From positions 310,001-374,000 of the forward strand of contig NZ_FOLC01000001.1 of assembly GCF_900112135.1 (NCBI RefSeq): a stretch of 64,000 nt of DNA, written 5' to 3'. The stretch comes from Collimonas sp. OK412. GTDB lineage: Bacteria > Pseudomonadota > Gammaproteobacteria > Burkholderiales > Burkholderiaceae_D. Positions 1-8,156 of this stretch are shown here, piece by piece. Both the position numbers and the translations under genes were made by a program. Below the pieces are notes generated by a model. That model had not been told where the DNA came from, did not search any database, and saw only the letters and a program-made list of their open reading frames with translations. Within the stretch, counting starts at the first letter, position 1. Each line of letters starts with the position of its first letter.

Positions 1-207
1 CAGCAGATGCATTGCGATCGTTCGGAACTGCTGTTCGTGTCATCAAATGCGTGGGATGCGTCGGGCGCGCGGCATTTCGGCTATCCGGTCTGCTGGATCA
101 ACCGGGCCGGCAACGCGTTTGACGAGTTGGGGCAGTCACCCGATCATATTCTGCAGGGGTTGGACCAGCTGGCGGACCGGTTTGAAACACGACGGCCAGC
201 GGCCTGA
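1..207 (+). CDS. haloacid dehalogenase type II, C-terminal fragment
   Basis: Only the last 68 residues lie in the window; the gene enters from the left edge in frame 1. The fragment contains the typical HAD-II end, with the VSSNAWDASGA stretch followed by GYPVCWINR, which in L-2-haloacid dehalogenases carries the acidic and serine residues that finish the active site. Family members hydrolyse short 2-haloacids with inversion. The substrate of this copy cannot be judged from the fragment. It converges on the ClC gene with a gap of 6 bases. Confidence 0.8.
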   Translation, partial: QQMHCDRSELLFVSSNAWDASGARHFGYPVCWINRAGNAFDELGQSPDHILQGLDQLADRFETRRPAA

Positions 208-213
208 CTGGAT

Positions 214-1968
214 TCAGCTCAACAATCTTTCGCGTTTTTGCTCTTCATCGAAAAACAGCCGCGACGGCTTGATCAGGTCGCTGCGGCTGATGATGCCGAC
301 CAGGCGCCGGCTTTGCAGGTCGCTGACCACCGGCAGCCGTTCCAGGTGGTGGGTCGCCATGCGCGCGGCGACGACCCGGCAGGTTTCGGACGGCAGCGCG
401 ACCAAGGCGGCAGATTGCTCCAGGCAGGCCGGATTGAACAAGGTCGTCAGGGGATTGCTGCCGTCGGCTTGCGGGCTGAAGCTGCTGCGTTCGACCATGC
501 CCATCAAGCCTTGGTTCATGTCGACCACCGGATAGCAGCGGTGCACCTGTTGCGTACCAAAATAGCGCTCCAGCGTTTCCGCGATGGTGAGGCTGGCGGG
601 AATCGCCGCCACTGCATGGGTCATCACTTCATCCACATGCTGGCGCTCGAGCGGATCGACGCCGTATTCGCGATAGATGTGATAACCGCGCCGGGCAATC
701 TTTTCCGTCATGATCGAGCGCCGCATGGTCAGCACCGTAAAGCCGTAGGCGACGCCGGTGGTGAGCAGCAGCGGCAGCAAGGCATTGGTGTCGTGGGTCA
801 GGCCGAAGGCAAACACGGCAGCGGTCAGCGGTGCGCCCAGGACTCCGGCCAGCACCGCAGCCATGCACACCAGCGGCCACAAATGGGCGTCGCCGCCCGG
901 CAGCCATGGCGCCAGCACCGTGCCCAGGCCGGCGCCGATGATCAGCAGCGGCGCCAGCACGCCGCCGGAGGTGCCGGAGCCGAGCGCAATCACCCAGATC
1001 ACGGCTTTCACCAGCAGCAGGCTCAGCGCCAGCTGCAAGGCCAGGTTGCCGTTGAGCAGATCGCCGATCACGTCGTAGCCGACGCCCAGCGCCCGCGGCT
1101 CGAAATAGCCCCCTATGCCGACCGCGACGCCGCCCAGCGCCGGCCACCACATCCAGTGGATCGGCAATTTGCCGAACAGGTCCTCGACCCGGTACAAGGC
1201 AGTCGACATCAGCGCCGACAATGCGCCGCCCAGGATGCCGGCAACGACGCAGGAGAACAGGGCGCTGAGGCCGATTTCCGGTGTCTGCAAGGGAAACAGC
1301 GGACCGGCGTCCAGCAGCAGCGGCCGGGTGAATCCGGCTACGGCGCAGGCAACGATGACCGGCAGCAGGCTGCGCGGGCGCAGTTCGAACAGCAGCAGCT
1401 CCACCGCCAGCAGCACCGCGGCCACCGGCGTGCCGAACACCGCCGTCATGCCGGCTGTCGCGCCGGCCACCAGCAGGGTCTTGCGTTCGGCTGCGGTCAG
1501 GCGGAAATGCTGTGCGATCAACGAGCCGATGGCGCCGCCGGTCATGATGATCGGACCTTCGGCGCCAAACGGGCCGCCGCTGCCGATCACGATGCCGGAC
1601 GACAGCGGCTTGAGGACGGCGACCTTGGCCGACATCTTGCTTTTGCCGAACAGGATCGCTTCAATCGCTTCCGGAATGCCGTGGCCGCGGATCTTGTCGG
1701 AACCGAAGCGCGCGATCAGGCCGACGATCAAGCCGCCCAGCACAGGCAGCACGATCACCCAGGCTCCGAGATGGTGGCCGGCGGGTGAACGGGTAGCGAA
1801 AGACAGTGTTTGATAGAAGAACAGGTTGGTGAACAGCCTGATCAGGTTCAGCAAGGCGTATGCCGCCAGCGTGCCGAAGCCGCCGATGACCACCGCGATC
1901 AGGGAAATCCTGAGCAGCCGCGTGTCCGCTGCGAAATCGCGCTTGTGTGAGTGCTGTGTCGACGACAT
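214..1968 (-). CDS. ClC-type chloride channel/antiporter with two CBS domains
   Basis: A 584-residue integral membrane protein of the ClC family, which moves chloride, often in exchange for protons. Visible signatures are GHGIPEA near residue 95, GSGGPFGAEGP at about 129-139 (the family GREGP motif with Ala for Arg but the gating Glu kept) and SGGVLAP near 335. After about ten membrane spans a cytoplasmic tail holds two CBS domains, roughly 438-500 and 520-575, which usually bind adenine nucleotides. It starts 10 bases after the MarR gene on the same strand, so the two are probably co-transcribed and the MarR protein may control it. ClcB-like, but the exact ion is not readable from sequence. 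Confidence 0.9.
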   Translation of the reverse strand: MSSTQHSHKRDFAADTRLLRISLIAVVIGGFGTLAAYALLNLIRLFTNLFFYQTLSFATRSPAGHHLGAWVIVLPVLGGLIVGLIARFGSDKIRGHGIPEAIEAILFGKSKMSAKVAVLKPLSSGIVIGSGGPFGAEGPIIMTGGAIGSLIAQHFRLTAAERKTLLVAGATAGMTAVFGTPVAAVLLAVELLLFELRPRSLLPVIVACAVAGFTRPLLLDAGPLFPLQTPEIGLSALFSCVVAGILGGALSALMSTALYRVEDLFGKLPIHWMWWPALGGVAVGIGGYFEPRALGVGYDVIGDLLNGNLALQLALSLLLVKAVIWVIALGSGTSGGVLAPLLIIGAGLGTVLAPWLPGGDAHLWPLVCMAAVLAGVLGAPLTAAVFAFGLTHDTNALLPLLLTTGVAYGFTVLTMRRSIMTEKIARRGYHIYREYGVDPLERQHVDEVMTHAVAAIPASLTIAETLERYFGTQQVHRCYPVVDMNQGLMGMVERSSFSPQADGSNPLTTLFNPACLEQSAALVALPSETCRVVAARMATHHLERLPVVSDLQSRRLVGIISRSDLIKPSRLFFDEEQKRERLLS

Positions 1969-1978
1969 GGTGGGTTTC

Positions 1979-2386
1979 TCAGCTATTGATGGTCGGGATG
2001 CGGAAGATGTCGGCCAGGGTATTCAATTCGGCATGGTGCAGTTCGGCCAGCTTGGCGAGGCAGCGTTCGCCGGCCGGCAGCAGGTGGATGTTCACCTGGC
2101 GGCGGTCGACTTCGCTGTTGCGGCGCTGCACCAGCTTGAGTTTTTCGCAGCGCGATATCAGCGCCACCACACTGTGGTGCTGCGACTGCAAGCGCTCGGC
2201 CAGCTCGCCGACGCTGGCCCAGTCGCGGCCGGGGGTGCCTTTTACGTGCAACAGCAGCAGGTATTGCTGCGGAGTGACGCCTTCGCTCTGCGCCGCTTCT
2301 TCGCTGAAGCGCAGGAATTTACGGAGCTGGTAACGGAATGTCGACAGCGCTTCAAAGTCTTGCTTGGAGAGGGAGGATGGCGGCAT
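1979..2386 (-). CDS. MarR family transcriptional regulator
   Basis: A 135-residue winged-helix protein. The segment from about residue 38 (VTPQQYLLLLHVKG) through ASVGELAERLQSQHHSVVALISRCEKLKLVQRR and the wing SEVDRRQVNIHL is the standard MarR DNA-binding core with flanking dimerisation helices. The ATG at 2386 is preferred; upstream extension gives non-conserved sequence that would run into the inverted repeat at 2431-2451. No strong ribosome binding site precedes it. It leads an apparent two-gene unit with the ClC gene. MarR proteins usually repress their own operon and respond to small aromatic or oxidising ligands; the ligand here is unknown. Confidence 0.88.
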   Translation of the reverse strand: MPPSSLSKQDFEALSTFRYQLRKFLRFSEEAAQSEGVTPQQYLLLLHVKGTPGRDWASVGELAERLQSQHHSVVALISRCEKLKLVQRRNSEVDRRQVNIHLLPAGERCLAKLAELHHAELNTLADIFRIPTINS

Positions 2387-2430
2387 CTGGCAATTGCCGC
2401 TTTGGACGGCAGGTTTCTTGAGAGCGGCTA

Positions 2431-2451
2431 ATATATCACAATACGATATAT
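2431..2451. promoter_or_regulatory. inverted repeat, candidate MarR operator
   Basis: Perfect inverted repeat ATATATC - 7 bases - GATATAT in the gap between the divergent MarR and YdeI-like genes. Size, symmetry and position (45 bases before the MarR start) suit a MarR dimer site that would also cover the start region of the divergent gene. The function is inferred from position and symmetry only. Confidence 0.5.
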
Positions 2452-2531
2452 ATTTGCTCAAGGCCGGCCCCGGTCCGGAGAACAAGGAAATAGTAATAGA
2501 ATGCAACTTCCATCAACCCAGGAAAAAGCGG

Positions 2532-3125
2532 ATGAATCCAGGTCACGGCAAGGCAGCGGAGTTGTCGGTAGAGCTTTTCGAGCAGCAAAAGGACTGGACC
2601 GCATGGCTGAAAAAGAACCACGGCAAGTCGGCCGGGGTCTGGCTGCGGCTGGCGAAGAAAGGTGCGGAGCAGAGTTCGGTTTCCTACCAGGAGGCGCTGG
2701 AGTCGGCGCTGTGCTACGGCTGGATAGATGGCCAGAAAAAGGCCGACGATGAACACTATTGGCTGCAGAAATTCACGCCGCGCTCAGCCAGGAGCATCTG
2801 GTCCAAGATCAACCGCGACAAGGCTCTGCTGCTGGTCGAGAGCGGCCGGATGGCGCCGGCCGGGCTGAAGGAAATCGAGCGCGCCCGAGCCGACGGCCGC
2901 TGGGAAGCGGCTTATGACTCGGCCAGCAAGTCCACCGTGCCGGCCGATTTCCAGGCAGCGCTGGATGCCAGTCCGCGCGCGCTGGCGTTTTTTTCCACGC
3001 TCGACAGCGGCAATCGCTATGCGCTGCTGTTCCGGATACAGACGGCAAAGAAACCAGAGACGCGTACCAAGCGGATCCAGGATTTCACCCTGATGCTCGA
3101 AAGGCACGAGAAATTCCATCCTTGA
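2532..3125 (+). CDS. YdeI/OmpD-associated family protein
   Basis: A 197-residue soluble protein. The N-terminal half carries the family landmark in which a Trp-rich block (GVWLRLAKK, then YQEALESALCYGWIDGQKK and FTPRSARSIWSKIN) precedes a helical C-terminal half with ALDASPRALAFFSTL and the KPETRTKRIQ tail. Family members are poorly characterised; some have been linked to bacteriocin or antimicrobial peptide resistance. The ATG at 2532 follows an AGGA box and matches the usual N terminus. It is divergent from the MarR-ClC unit, so it may share the inverted-repeat control site. Confidence 0.82.
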   Translation: MNPGHGKAAELSVELFEQQKDWTAWLKKNHGKSAGVWLRLAKKGAEQSSVSYQEALESALCYGWIDGQKKADDEHYWLQKFTPRSARSIWSKINRDKALLLVESGRMAPAGLKEIERARADGRWEAAYDSASKSTVPADFQAALDASPRALAFFSTLDSGNRYALLFRIQTAKKPETRTKRIQDFTLMLERHEKFHP

Positions 3126-3233
3126 CGCCGGGCATGAAATGGACATCCTTGACCTTCAGGTCGCGATCACTTGATCGACAAAATCCTATACCGGTGTACC
3201 CTGTGGTTTGTTTCCGGATAAATGCCTTTTTCG

Positions 3234-3260
3234 GGAATAAATTTTTCGCATCTGCAGTCT
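3234..3260 (+). promoter_or_regulatory. candidate ECF-type promoter (GGAATAA element)
   Basis: GGAATAA at 3234-3240 lies about 50 bases before the first ECF sigma gene, with a GTC-containing stretch about 16 bases further on. The same GGAATAA word stands before the second ECF module at 13584. ECF sigma factors commonly recognise their own promoters, so the shared word is suggestive; two occurrences are weak evidence. Confidence 0.3.
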
Positions 3261-3289
3261 TGTGTTTCATGAACCCTGGAAACGCGTGA

Positions 3290-3823
3290 ATGACAGTCCC
3301 GACAAAAAAACAGCGATTCCAAGCGAACGTGCTGCCGCACTTGAATTCCGCATTCAACCTGGCATGCTGGCTCACGCGCAGCCGCCAGGATGCGGAGGAT
3401 GTGGTGCAGGAAGCCTATCTGCGCGCCTTCAAGTTCTACGACGGTTTCCATGGCGACGACAGCCGCGCCTGGCTGCTGACGATCGTGCGCAATACTTTCT
3501 ACACCTGGTACCAGGATCAGCAGAAGCAGCGGCAGGAGACGGTATTTGACGAGGATGTGCATGATTTCAGCGCGGCCGGCATGGCCGACGGCAACCCGGA
3601 GCTGCTGCTGATGCAGAAAGACAGCGAGCGGCAGCTGCAGCAGGCGCTGCACGCCTTGCCCGTGGAGTTTCGCGAGGTGATGGTGATGCGCGAGCTGGAG
3701 GAACTGTCCTATAAGCAGATCGCCGCGATTGTCGGCATCCCCATCGGTACCGTAATGTCGCGCCTTGGGCGCGGCCGTAAATTGCTGGCGGCAATCCTTG
3801 CGCCAGCCAGGCAGGAGGCATGA
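3290..3823 (+). CDS. RNA polymerase sigma factor, ECF subfamily
   Basis: A 177-residue sigma-70 relative with only regions 2 and 4. Region 2 is visible around residues 15-80 (SRQDAEDVVQEAYLRAFKFYDGF, then SRAWLLTIVRNTFYTWY), region 4 around 118-170 (LPVEFREVMVMRELEELSYKQIAAIVGIPIGTVMSRLGRGRKLL). It would direct RNA polymerase to a small regulon when released from the anti-sigma factor encoded next, whose gene overlaps its stop by 4 bases. The inducing signal is not apparent. The second ECF factor at 14106 has the same layout. Confidence 0.93.
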   Translation: MTVPTKKQRFQANVLPHLNSAFNLACWLTRSRQDAEDVVQEAYLRAFKFYDGFHGDDSRAWLLTIVRNTFYTWYQDQQKQRQETVFDEDVHDFSAAGMADGNPELLLMQKDSERQLQQALHALPVEFREVMVMRELEELSYKQIAAIVGIPIGTVMSRLGRGRKLLAAILAPARQEA

Positions 3824-4575
3824 TGGATCATCAGGAAACACTGGAGCTGTTGCCGGCTTTTGCAGACCAGGAGCTCGGCATAGTGGAGATGCAGGAAGTA
3901 CAGCGCCATCTTGAAAACTGCCCCGATTGCCAGCGCGAATATGCGGCGCAGCGCATCGTCAGTGCACGCTTCAAGAAGGACGCGGTTTATTTCGAGGCGC
4001 CGCTGCATCTGGCGCACCGCATCAACAGCGCTTTGCCGGCAGAAGCCGTGCGCGCAAGATCCTGGGGTTTCAACTGGATGAACCTGGGCGCGGCCATGGC
4101 AGCCGGGCTGGCGTTGGCCTGGAGCGCCGGTTTGTATCTCAACCTGCCGTCAGACCAGGACCGGCTGACTGGCGAAGTGGTGGCCAGCCATGTGCGTTCG
4201 CTGCAGGTCGACCACCTGTCGGACGTGGTTTCAAGCGACCAGCACACGGTAAAACCCTGGTTCAACGGCAAGCTCGATTTCTCCCCGCCGGTGGTGGACC
4301 TGGCGCAGCAGGGTTTTCCGCTGGTCGGCGGCCGCCTCGATTATCTCGACGGCCGGCCGGTGGCAGCGCTGGTCTATCGCCGCGCGCGGCATCCGATCAA
4401 TTTGTATATCTGGCCGAGCAACGACCGCGACCAGCCGCCGCAGTTGCAAAATCATCAAGGCTACCACCTGGTGCGCTGGACCTGGGACGGCATGAATTAC
4501 TGGACGGTATCCGACCTGGCCGCCAATGACCTGCAAAACTTCGTAGGGCTGGTGCGTTCCACGGTACGGCAATAA
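3820..4575 (+). CDS. anti-sigma factor with zinc-binding N terminus
   Basis: A 251-residue protein translated from an ATG that overlaps the sigma gene stop, implying translational coupling. The N terminus carries an H-x3-C-x2-C motif (HLENCPDCQREY), the ZAS/zinc-finger fold that clamps ECF sigma factors. A membrane segment follows near residues 88-110 (MNLGAAMAAGLALAWSAGLYL), then a periplasmic domain ending in GFPLVGGRLDYLDGRPVAALVY and a Trp-rich stretch. The periplasmic domain resembles that of the second anti-sigma protein at 14638. A start three bases downstream (3823) is equally possible. Confidence 0.88.
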   Translation: MMDHQETLELLPAFADQELGIVEMQEVQRHLENCPDCQREYAAQRIVSARFKKDAVYFEAPLHLAHRINSALPAEAVRARSWGFNWMNLGAAMAAGLALAWSAGLYLNLPSDQDRLTGEVVASHVRSLQVDHLSDVVSSDQHTVKPWFNGKLDFSPPVVDLAQQGFPLVGGRLDYLDGRPVAALVYRRARHPINLYIWPSNDRDQPPQLQNHQGYHLVRWTWDGMNYWTVSDLAANDLQNFVGLVRSTVRQ

Positions 4576-4990
4576 GCTGCCATTCAGGCCAGGAAAAAAA
4601 TATCGATTTCGCAACATGTTTTCCTGTCAGGGCTTTTCTTTTACGTTGGTCGACAAAGTCATAACATTTTCTTGTTTGACAGATGCCTGTCCGTGGACAA
4701 CAGTGAATAGGTCCGGAATCGCAATCGCGCCTGCTTGATCAGGGCGTCGCCGCGAACTTGCAGTAATATGCAAATAACTGCCACTATTGACAGTTCAAGA
4801 CGGATCACCAAAAGCGTAGTATCAAAGGAATGAAACGGGCCGCATGCCCGGTGCGCCGCAGTCGCGGCGGAACCGGGCATCCGCTATTTTTCCTGCACGA
4901 TCGGCACTGCTTTTCCCGCGCGGCGGGAAGTCGATGTTTTTGCCAGGCAGGGGAATCTTTATCTTTCGACATTGGGCTAAGGAGATTGCA
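4576..4990. other. 415-base gap with two stem-loops
   Basis: No convincing gene. The right half holds a strong stem-loop (4844-4880) and a second perfect hairpin at 4913-4929 (TTCCCGC - GCG - GCGGGAA). The latter would lie in the leader of the small gene at 4991. The left half is AT-richer and shows no clear signal. Confidence 0.5.
4844..4891 (+). terminator. stem-loop followed by short T run
   Basis: ATGCCCGGT (4844-4852) pairs with ACCGGGCAT (4872-4880) and CGCCGC with GCGGCG inside it, leaving an AGTC loop. Five T follow at 4887-4891, after a 6-base spacer. It could end transcripts from the anti-sigma gene, or be a leader structure for the gene at 4991. Confidence 0.45.
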
Positions 4991-5176
4991 ATGGTCAGGC
5001 TGACTGAAGCTACCGTCATTTTTAAAGGACTTGCCTACGAATTCGACAGCACCGGCGAGGCTGAGGAATTCAAGAAGCGCCTGGAAGCCGGCGGCGATCC
5101 GAAACGCTATGCGGACGCATTCAAATGTATTGATATCTACGCAAGCCCGGCCAAGCGCGAGGTGGAAGAGGCCTGA
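4991..5176 (+). CDS. small conserved-looking hypothetical protein
   Basis: A 61-residue soluble protein beginning MVRLTEATVIFKGLAYEF, with an acidic middle and a C-terminal DAFKCIDIYASPAKREVEEA. The ATG is preceded by AAGGAG at good distance, a strong reason to call it. No family recognised. The beta-strand-rich start and charged helix suggest a small folded domain rather than a random frame. It stands alone between the anti-sigma gene and the GST gene. Confidence 0.65.
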   Translation: MVRLTEATVIFKGLAYEFDSTGEAEEFKKRLEAGGDPKRYADAFKCIDIYASPAKREVEEA

Positions 5177-5297
5177 TGTAACCGCCTTTGCTGCTGCCGG
5201 CAACCGGTGACCGCAGCAATCTGTGCTAGGATTTCCCTCCGATAAATTCAACGCGCCGGCTGCGTGCCGCGTCGCTGAACCATCAACAGGAGAACCT

Positions 5298-5912
5298 ATG
5301 CAGCTCATCGGCATGCTTGACTCACCCTTCGTCCGCCGCGTCTCGATTTCCTTGCAACTGCTTGGCATCCCATTCGAACACCATTCCGTCTCGGTGTTCA
5401 GCACCTTCGAACAATTCCGCCAGATCAATCCGGTCGTCAAAGCGCCGTCGCTGGTATGCGACGACGGCGAGGTGTTGATGGATTCCAGCCTTATCCTGGA
5501 TTACGCGGAAGCATTGGCGGCGCCGCGCAAGAGCCTGATGCCGGCCGCCATCGGCGAGCGCCAGCATGCGCTGCGGGTGATCGGGCTGGCGTTGGCGGCA
5601 TGCGAAAAAACCGTGCAGATTGTGTACGAGCGCAATTTGCGGCCGGTGGAAAAGCAGCACGAGCCATGGGTCGTCCGCGTCCAGGGCCAGTTGTTCGCGG
5701 CTTACCAGGCACTGGAGCAGGAACTGCGCAACAAGCCGCTGGAAGCCGGCAGCAAGACGATCAACCAGGCCGGGGTGAGCACTGCGGTGGCTTGGCAGTT
5801 TACGCAAATGATGCTGCCAGAAATCGTCATCGCGGCCGATTATCCGACGCTGCAGGCATACTCTGAACAGGCCGAACACCTGGCCGAGTTCATCGCCGCG
5901 CCACCGTTATAA
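5298..5912 (+). CDS. glutathione S-transferase family protein
   Basis: A 204-residue cytosolic protein. Residues 1-78 form the thioredoxin-like glutathione domain: SPFVRRVSISL replaces the Cys/Ser-x-x-Cys entrance of the fold, and the cis-Pro stretch NPVVKAPSLVCDDGEVLMDSSLILDYAE includes the glutathione-contacting D-S pair. The rest is the all-helical C-terminal domain. GSTs conjugate glutathione to electrophiles or reduce peroxides; the substrate is unknown. The ATG at 5298 follows AGGAGA. Confidence 0.88.
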   Translation: MQLIGMLDSPFVRRVSISLQLLGIPFEHHSVSVFSTFEQFRQINPVVKAPSLVCDDGEVLMDSSLILDYAEALAAPRKSLMPAAIGERQHALRVIGLALAACEKTVQIVYERNLRPVEKQHEPWVVRVQGQLFAAYQALEQELRNKPLEAGSKTINQAGVSTAVAWQFTQMMLPEIVIAADYPTLQAYSEQAEHLAEFIAAPPL

Positions 5913-5930
5913 AATCCAGGAAGCTGCTAC

Positions 5931-5953
5931 CCGCCCGAGCCGGGCGGTTCTTA
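5931..5953 (+). terminator. GST gene terminator hairpin
   Basis: CCGCCC (5931-5936) pairs with GGGCGG (5942-5947) and is followed by TTCTTATT on the plus strand. It lies 18 bases after the GST stop and touches the stop codon of the convergent small lipoprotein gene. Confidence 0.5.
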
Positions 5954-6094
5954 TTGCGCGCGTTTGGCGCCATGGCTGGCGCCCGTATCGTCGCACCAGG
6001 ACGGGCGGACATCGGGATCGTCGCATTTCAGGTTTGGATAGGCGCAGCCGGACAGCAGCGAAATCAAGACCAGTATTCCTAGTGCTGTTTTCAT
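5951..6094 (-). CDS. 47-residue lipoprotein
   Basis: A very small exported protein: a Lys-containing start and hydrophobic stretch, MKTALGILVLISLLSGC, end in a clear lipobox (LLSGC, lipidated Cys 17). The mature peptide has only 30 residues, with Cys 24 and Cys 34 in CDDPDVRPSWCDD, which could form a disulfide. The ribosome binding site is weak. No family recognised. The next gene upstream in transcription order is another lipoprotein, 22 bases away, which supports a real two-gene unit. Confidence 0.6.
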   Translation of the reverse strand: MKTALGILVLISLLSGCAYPNLKCDDPDVRPSWCDDTGASHGAKRAQ

Positions 6095-6116
6095 GGGACC
6101 CGCCTGTGGCCTGGAT

Positions 6117-6473
6117 TTAATTCATCATGCGGCACTGCCGCTGTTCACATTTGTAAAGCTGCTGCTGTCCATCCTGGCAGCTGACCTGGTAGGTCTCGAC
6201 GGCGCCGGTCTTTGCGATCAGCGTTGCACCGGGCTGAGCCGGCAGGCAAGCCGTCTTGCGCGCCATGCGCTCCACGGTGTCAGACAGTTCGCCGCCTTTG
6301 CGGGCCGATGGCTGCTGCGGCACATCGATCACTTGCTCCGACGGGCTCAGCGATTCCGACAGCGATACCGGCGCCGGACTGCGTTGCGGCGGCGTGTAGC
6401 TGCGCACGTTGGGCTGCAATGCGCTGCAGCCGGCAAGAAGGATAGCGGCGAGAAATAGAAATGAATTTTTCAT
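6117..6473 (-). CDS. lipoprotein of unknown function
   Basis: A 118-residue protein with signal peptide and lipobox (FLAAILLAGC, Cys 16). The mature part has a Pro/Ser-rich linker to about residue 62, then a small domain with four Cys (TACLPAQ, YQVSCQDG, YKCEQRQC). The spacing suggests two disulfides in the periplasm. No family recognised with certainty. It precedes the 47-residue lipoprotein gene on the same strand, probably in one transcript. Confidence 0.72.
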   Translation of the reverse strand: MKNSFLFLAAILLAGCSALQPNVRSYTPPQRSPAPVSLSESLSPSEQVIDVPQQPSARKGGELSDTVERMARKTACLPAQPGATLIAKTGAVETYQVSCQDGQQQLYKCEQRQCRMMN

Positions 6474-6638
6474 GCGTCTCCCATTTAGGAATGCAGCAGG
6501 GTGCTGCTGGAATCAAGTGTGTCAAATGTATCATCTTTCGGTTGTGCATAGCTTGCTTAAGTGTTGCCCGGGATAGCAAAAAAGAAACCGCAAGCCACGA
6601 AAGCGCTTGTGGTTTCGGCCAGGCCTGCCAGCCGGTAG

Positions 6639-8030
6639 TCAGGCTTTGCCTGGACTCGTGATATAGCGCCCGACCAGCAAGGCGGCGACGCCGTAAGCCA
6701 GGCCGATCGCGCCGAAGGCCAGCGGAATCCGTATTTCCCAGCTCGGCGCTGCGTGCAGGATGCTGCCGATGATGGCGACCCCGACCAGCGCGCCGATCTG
6801 GCGGTTGGCGTTCAAGGCCGCGGCGGCGCTGTTGGCGTGGCTGCGTCCGGCAATCTGCATGACGGTGGTGGTCATGGCGGGTACGGCAATGCCGACGCCC
6901 CAGTTGGCGATGGCGACCGCCGGCGCGAACAGCAGGTAAGAGGTGTGCGGCCGCATGCCGGTCAGCAGCGCGGCCAGCAAAGCCGCCAGCAGCAAGCCGC
7001 CCAGCATGGGCAGGCGTGCGCCCCAACGCACGGTAATGCGTCCCGACAGCAGGTTCCCGATAGAAAATACGGCCATCACCGGCAACAGCTGCAAACCGGT
7101 GTGCAAGGCGTCGGCGCCACGCGCCTGCTGCAAGAACAGGCTCAGCAGGAACAACTGGCCGAATGCGCCGAAGTTGACCAGGAAGCCGATTGCATTGGCG
7201 GCGGCAAAGCGCGGCGTGGCGAATAATGCGCGCGGCAGCAGCGGCTCTGCACCACGCCGTTCACGCCGCACCAGCAAGGCAAGGGCGATCACCACGAGCG
7301 CCGCGGTGGCCAGGATAGGCGCCGAGGTCCAGCCGAACACCGGCCCTTCGATCAAGGTAAAACACAGGCTGGCCAGTCCCGCGATGCCAAGCGCGTGGCT
7401 GGCGGCAGGCAGCGGCCGCCAGTGCCTGGGAGCGGCAGGAATCACCTTCTGCGCCAGCACCAGGCCCAGCAAGCCGACCGGGACATTGATCAGGAACACG
7501 CTGCGCCAGCCGAAACTGTCGACCAGCACGCCGCCCACCAGCGGACCCATGGCCGCCGCCACCGCGACAATCGCCGACCAGGTGCCCAGCATGTGTGCGC
7601 GGACGCGGTCGTCTTCGTAAGTGTGGGTCAGCAGGCTCAGGGAGCTGGGCATGAACAAGGCCGAGCCGACGCCCTGCAGCATGCGGGCGGCGATCAGGGT
7701 ATTGCCGTCGGGCGCCGCGCCGCACAGCAGCGAACCGAGCATGAACACCACCAGCCCGCTCAGGTAGATAGTCTTGGCGCCGTAGCGGTCCGCCAGCGCG
7801 CCGCCGACCAGCAGCAGGGCGGCAAAGGTCAGCGTATAGCCGTCCACCACCCACACCAGGCCGCTCAGCGGCACCGAAAGGTTGTGCGCGATATCGGACA
7901 AGGCGACATTGACGGCGGTAACGTCCAGCATCGCCATCACGAAACCGATCGCCAGCGTCAGCAGCGGCAGCAAACCGCTGGGTGCCGTGTGGGCAGCGCC
8001 GGCGGCGGGGATGGGACATTGAGCTGACAT
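6639..8030 (-). CDS. MFS drug exporter, DHA2 (EmrB/QacA) type
   Basis: A 463-residue inner-membrane transporter. The start region MLDVTAVNVALSDIAHNL carries the D-x-T-x-V-N-V-A-L motif typical of 14-helix DHA2 exporters, followed by GALADRYGAKTIYLSG (MFS motif A) and the motif C region GPLVGGVLVDSFGWRSVFLINVPVG. Such proteins expel lipophilic drugs or dyes using the proton gradient. The ATG at 8030 has a good CAGGAG box; the open frame upstream of it is not conserved. It is divergent from a LysR-type gene, which probably regulates it. Confidence 0.9.
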   Translation of the reverse strand: MSAQCPIPAAGAAHTAPSGLLPLLTLAIGFVMAMLDVTAVNVALSDIAHNLSVPLSGLVWVVDGYTLTFAALLLVGGALADRYGAKTIYLSGLVVFMLGSLLCGAAPDGNTLIAARMLQGVGSALFMPSSLSLLTHTYEDDRVRAHMLGTWSAIVAVAAAMGPLVGGVLVDSFGWRSVFLINVPVGLLGLVLAQKVIPAAPRHWRPLPAASHALGIAGLASLCFTLIEGPVFGWTSAPILATAALVVIALALLVRRERRGAEPLLPRALFATPRFAAANAIGFLVNFGAFGQLFLLSLFLQQARGADALHTGLQLLPVMAVFSIGNLLSGRITVRWGARLPMLGGLLLAALLAALLTGMRPHTSYLLFAPAVAIANWGVGIAVPAMTTTVMQIAGRSHANSAAAALNANRQIGALVGVAIIGSILHAAPSWEIRIPLAFGAIGLAYGVAALLVGRYITSPGKA

Positions 8031-8124
8031 GGTCTGTTTCTCCTGTGATGTGGCGGCATTGGTCGGCAAGGCTCTATGGTAGTCCGCCCAGTTGATGTAA
8101 TAAATCCGTATAATTTCATTGGTC

Positions 8125-8142
8125 TGATGCAAAAATGCATCA
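8125..8142. promoter_or_regulatory. perfect inverted repeat, candidate LysR-type operator
   Basis: TGATGCA - AAAA - TGCATCA, a perfect 7-bp-arm inverted repeat, ends 14 bases before the LysR-type gene and lies about 100 bases before the divergent MFS gene. It contains the T-N11-A pattern seen in LysR boxes. A TATAAT word is at 8109-8114. Position next to the regulator's own start fits autorepression. Confidence 0.5.
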
Positions 8143-8156
8143 TCAGGGAGAGCTTT

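Noticed and set aside
238-1788. 516-residue plus-strand frame opposite the ClC gene
   Set aside because: Gln/Ala/His/Arg-rich composition typical of the antisense of GC-rich DNA; the minus-strand ClC gene has full family motifs.
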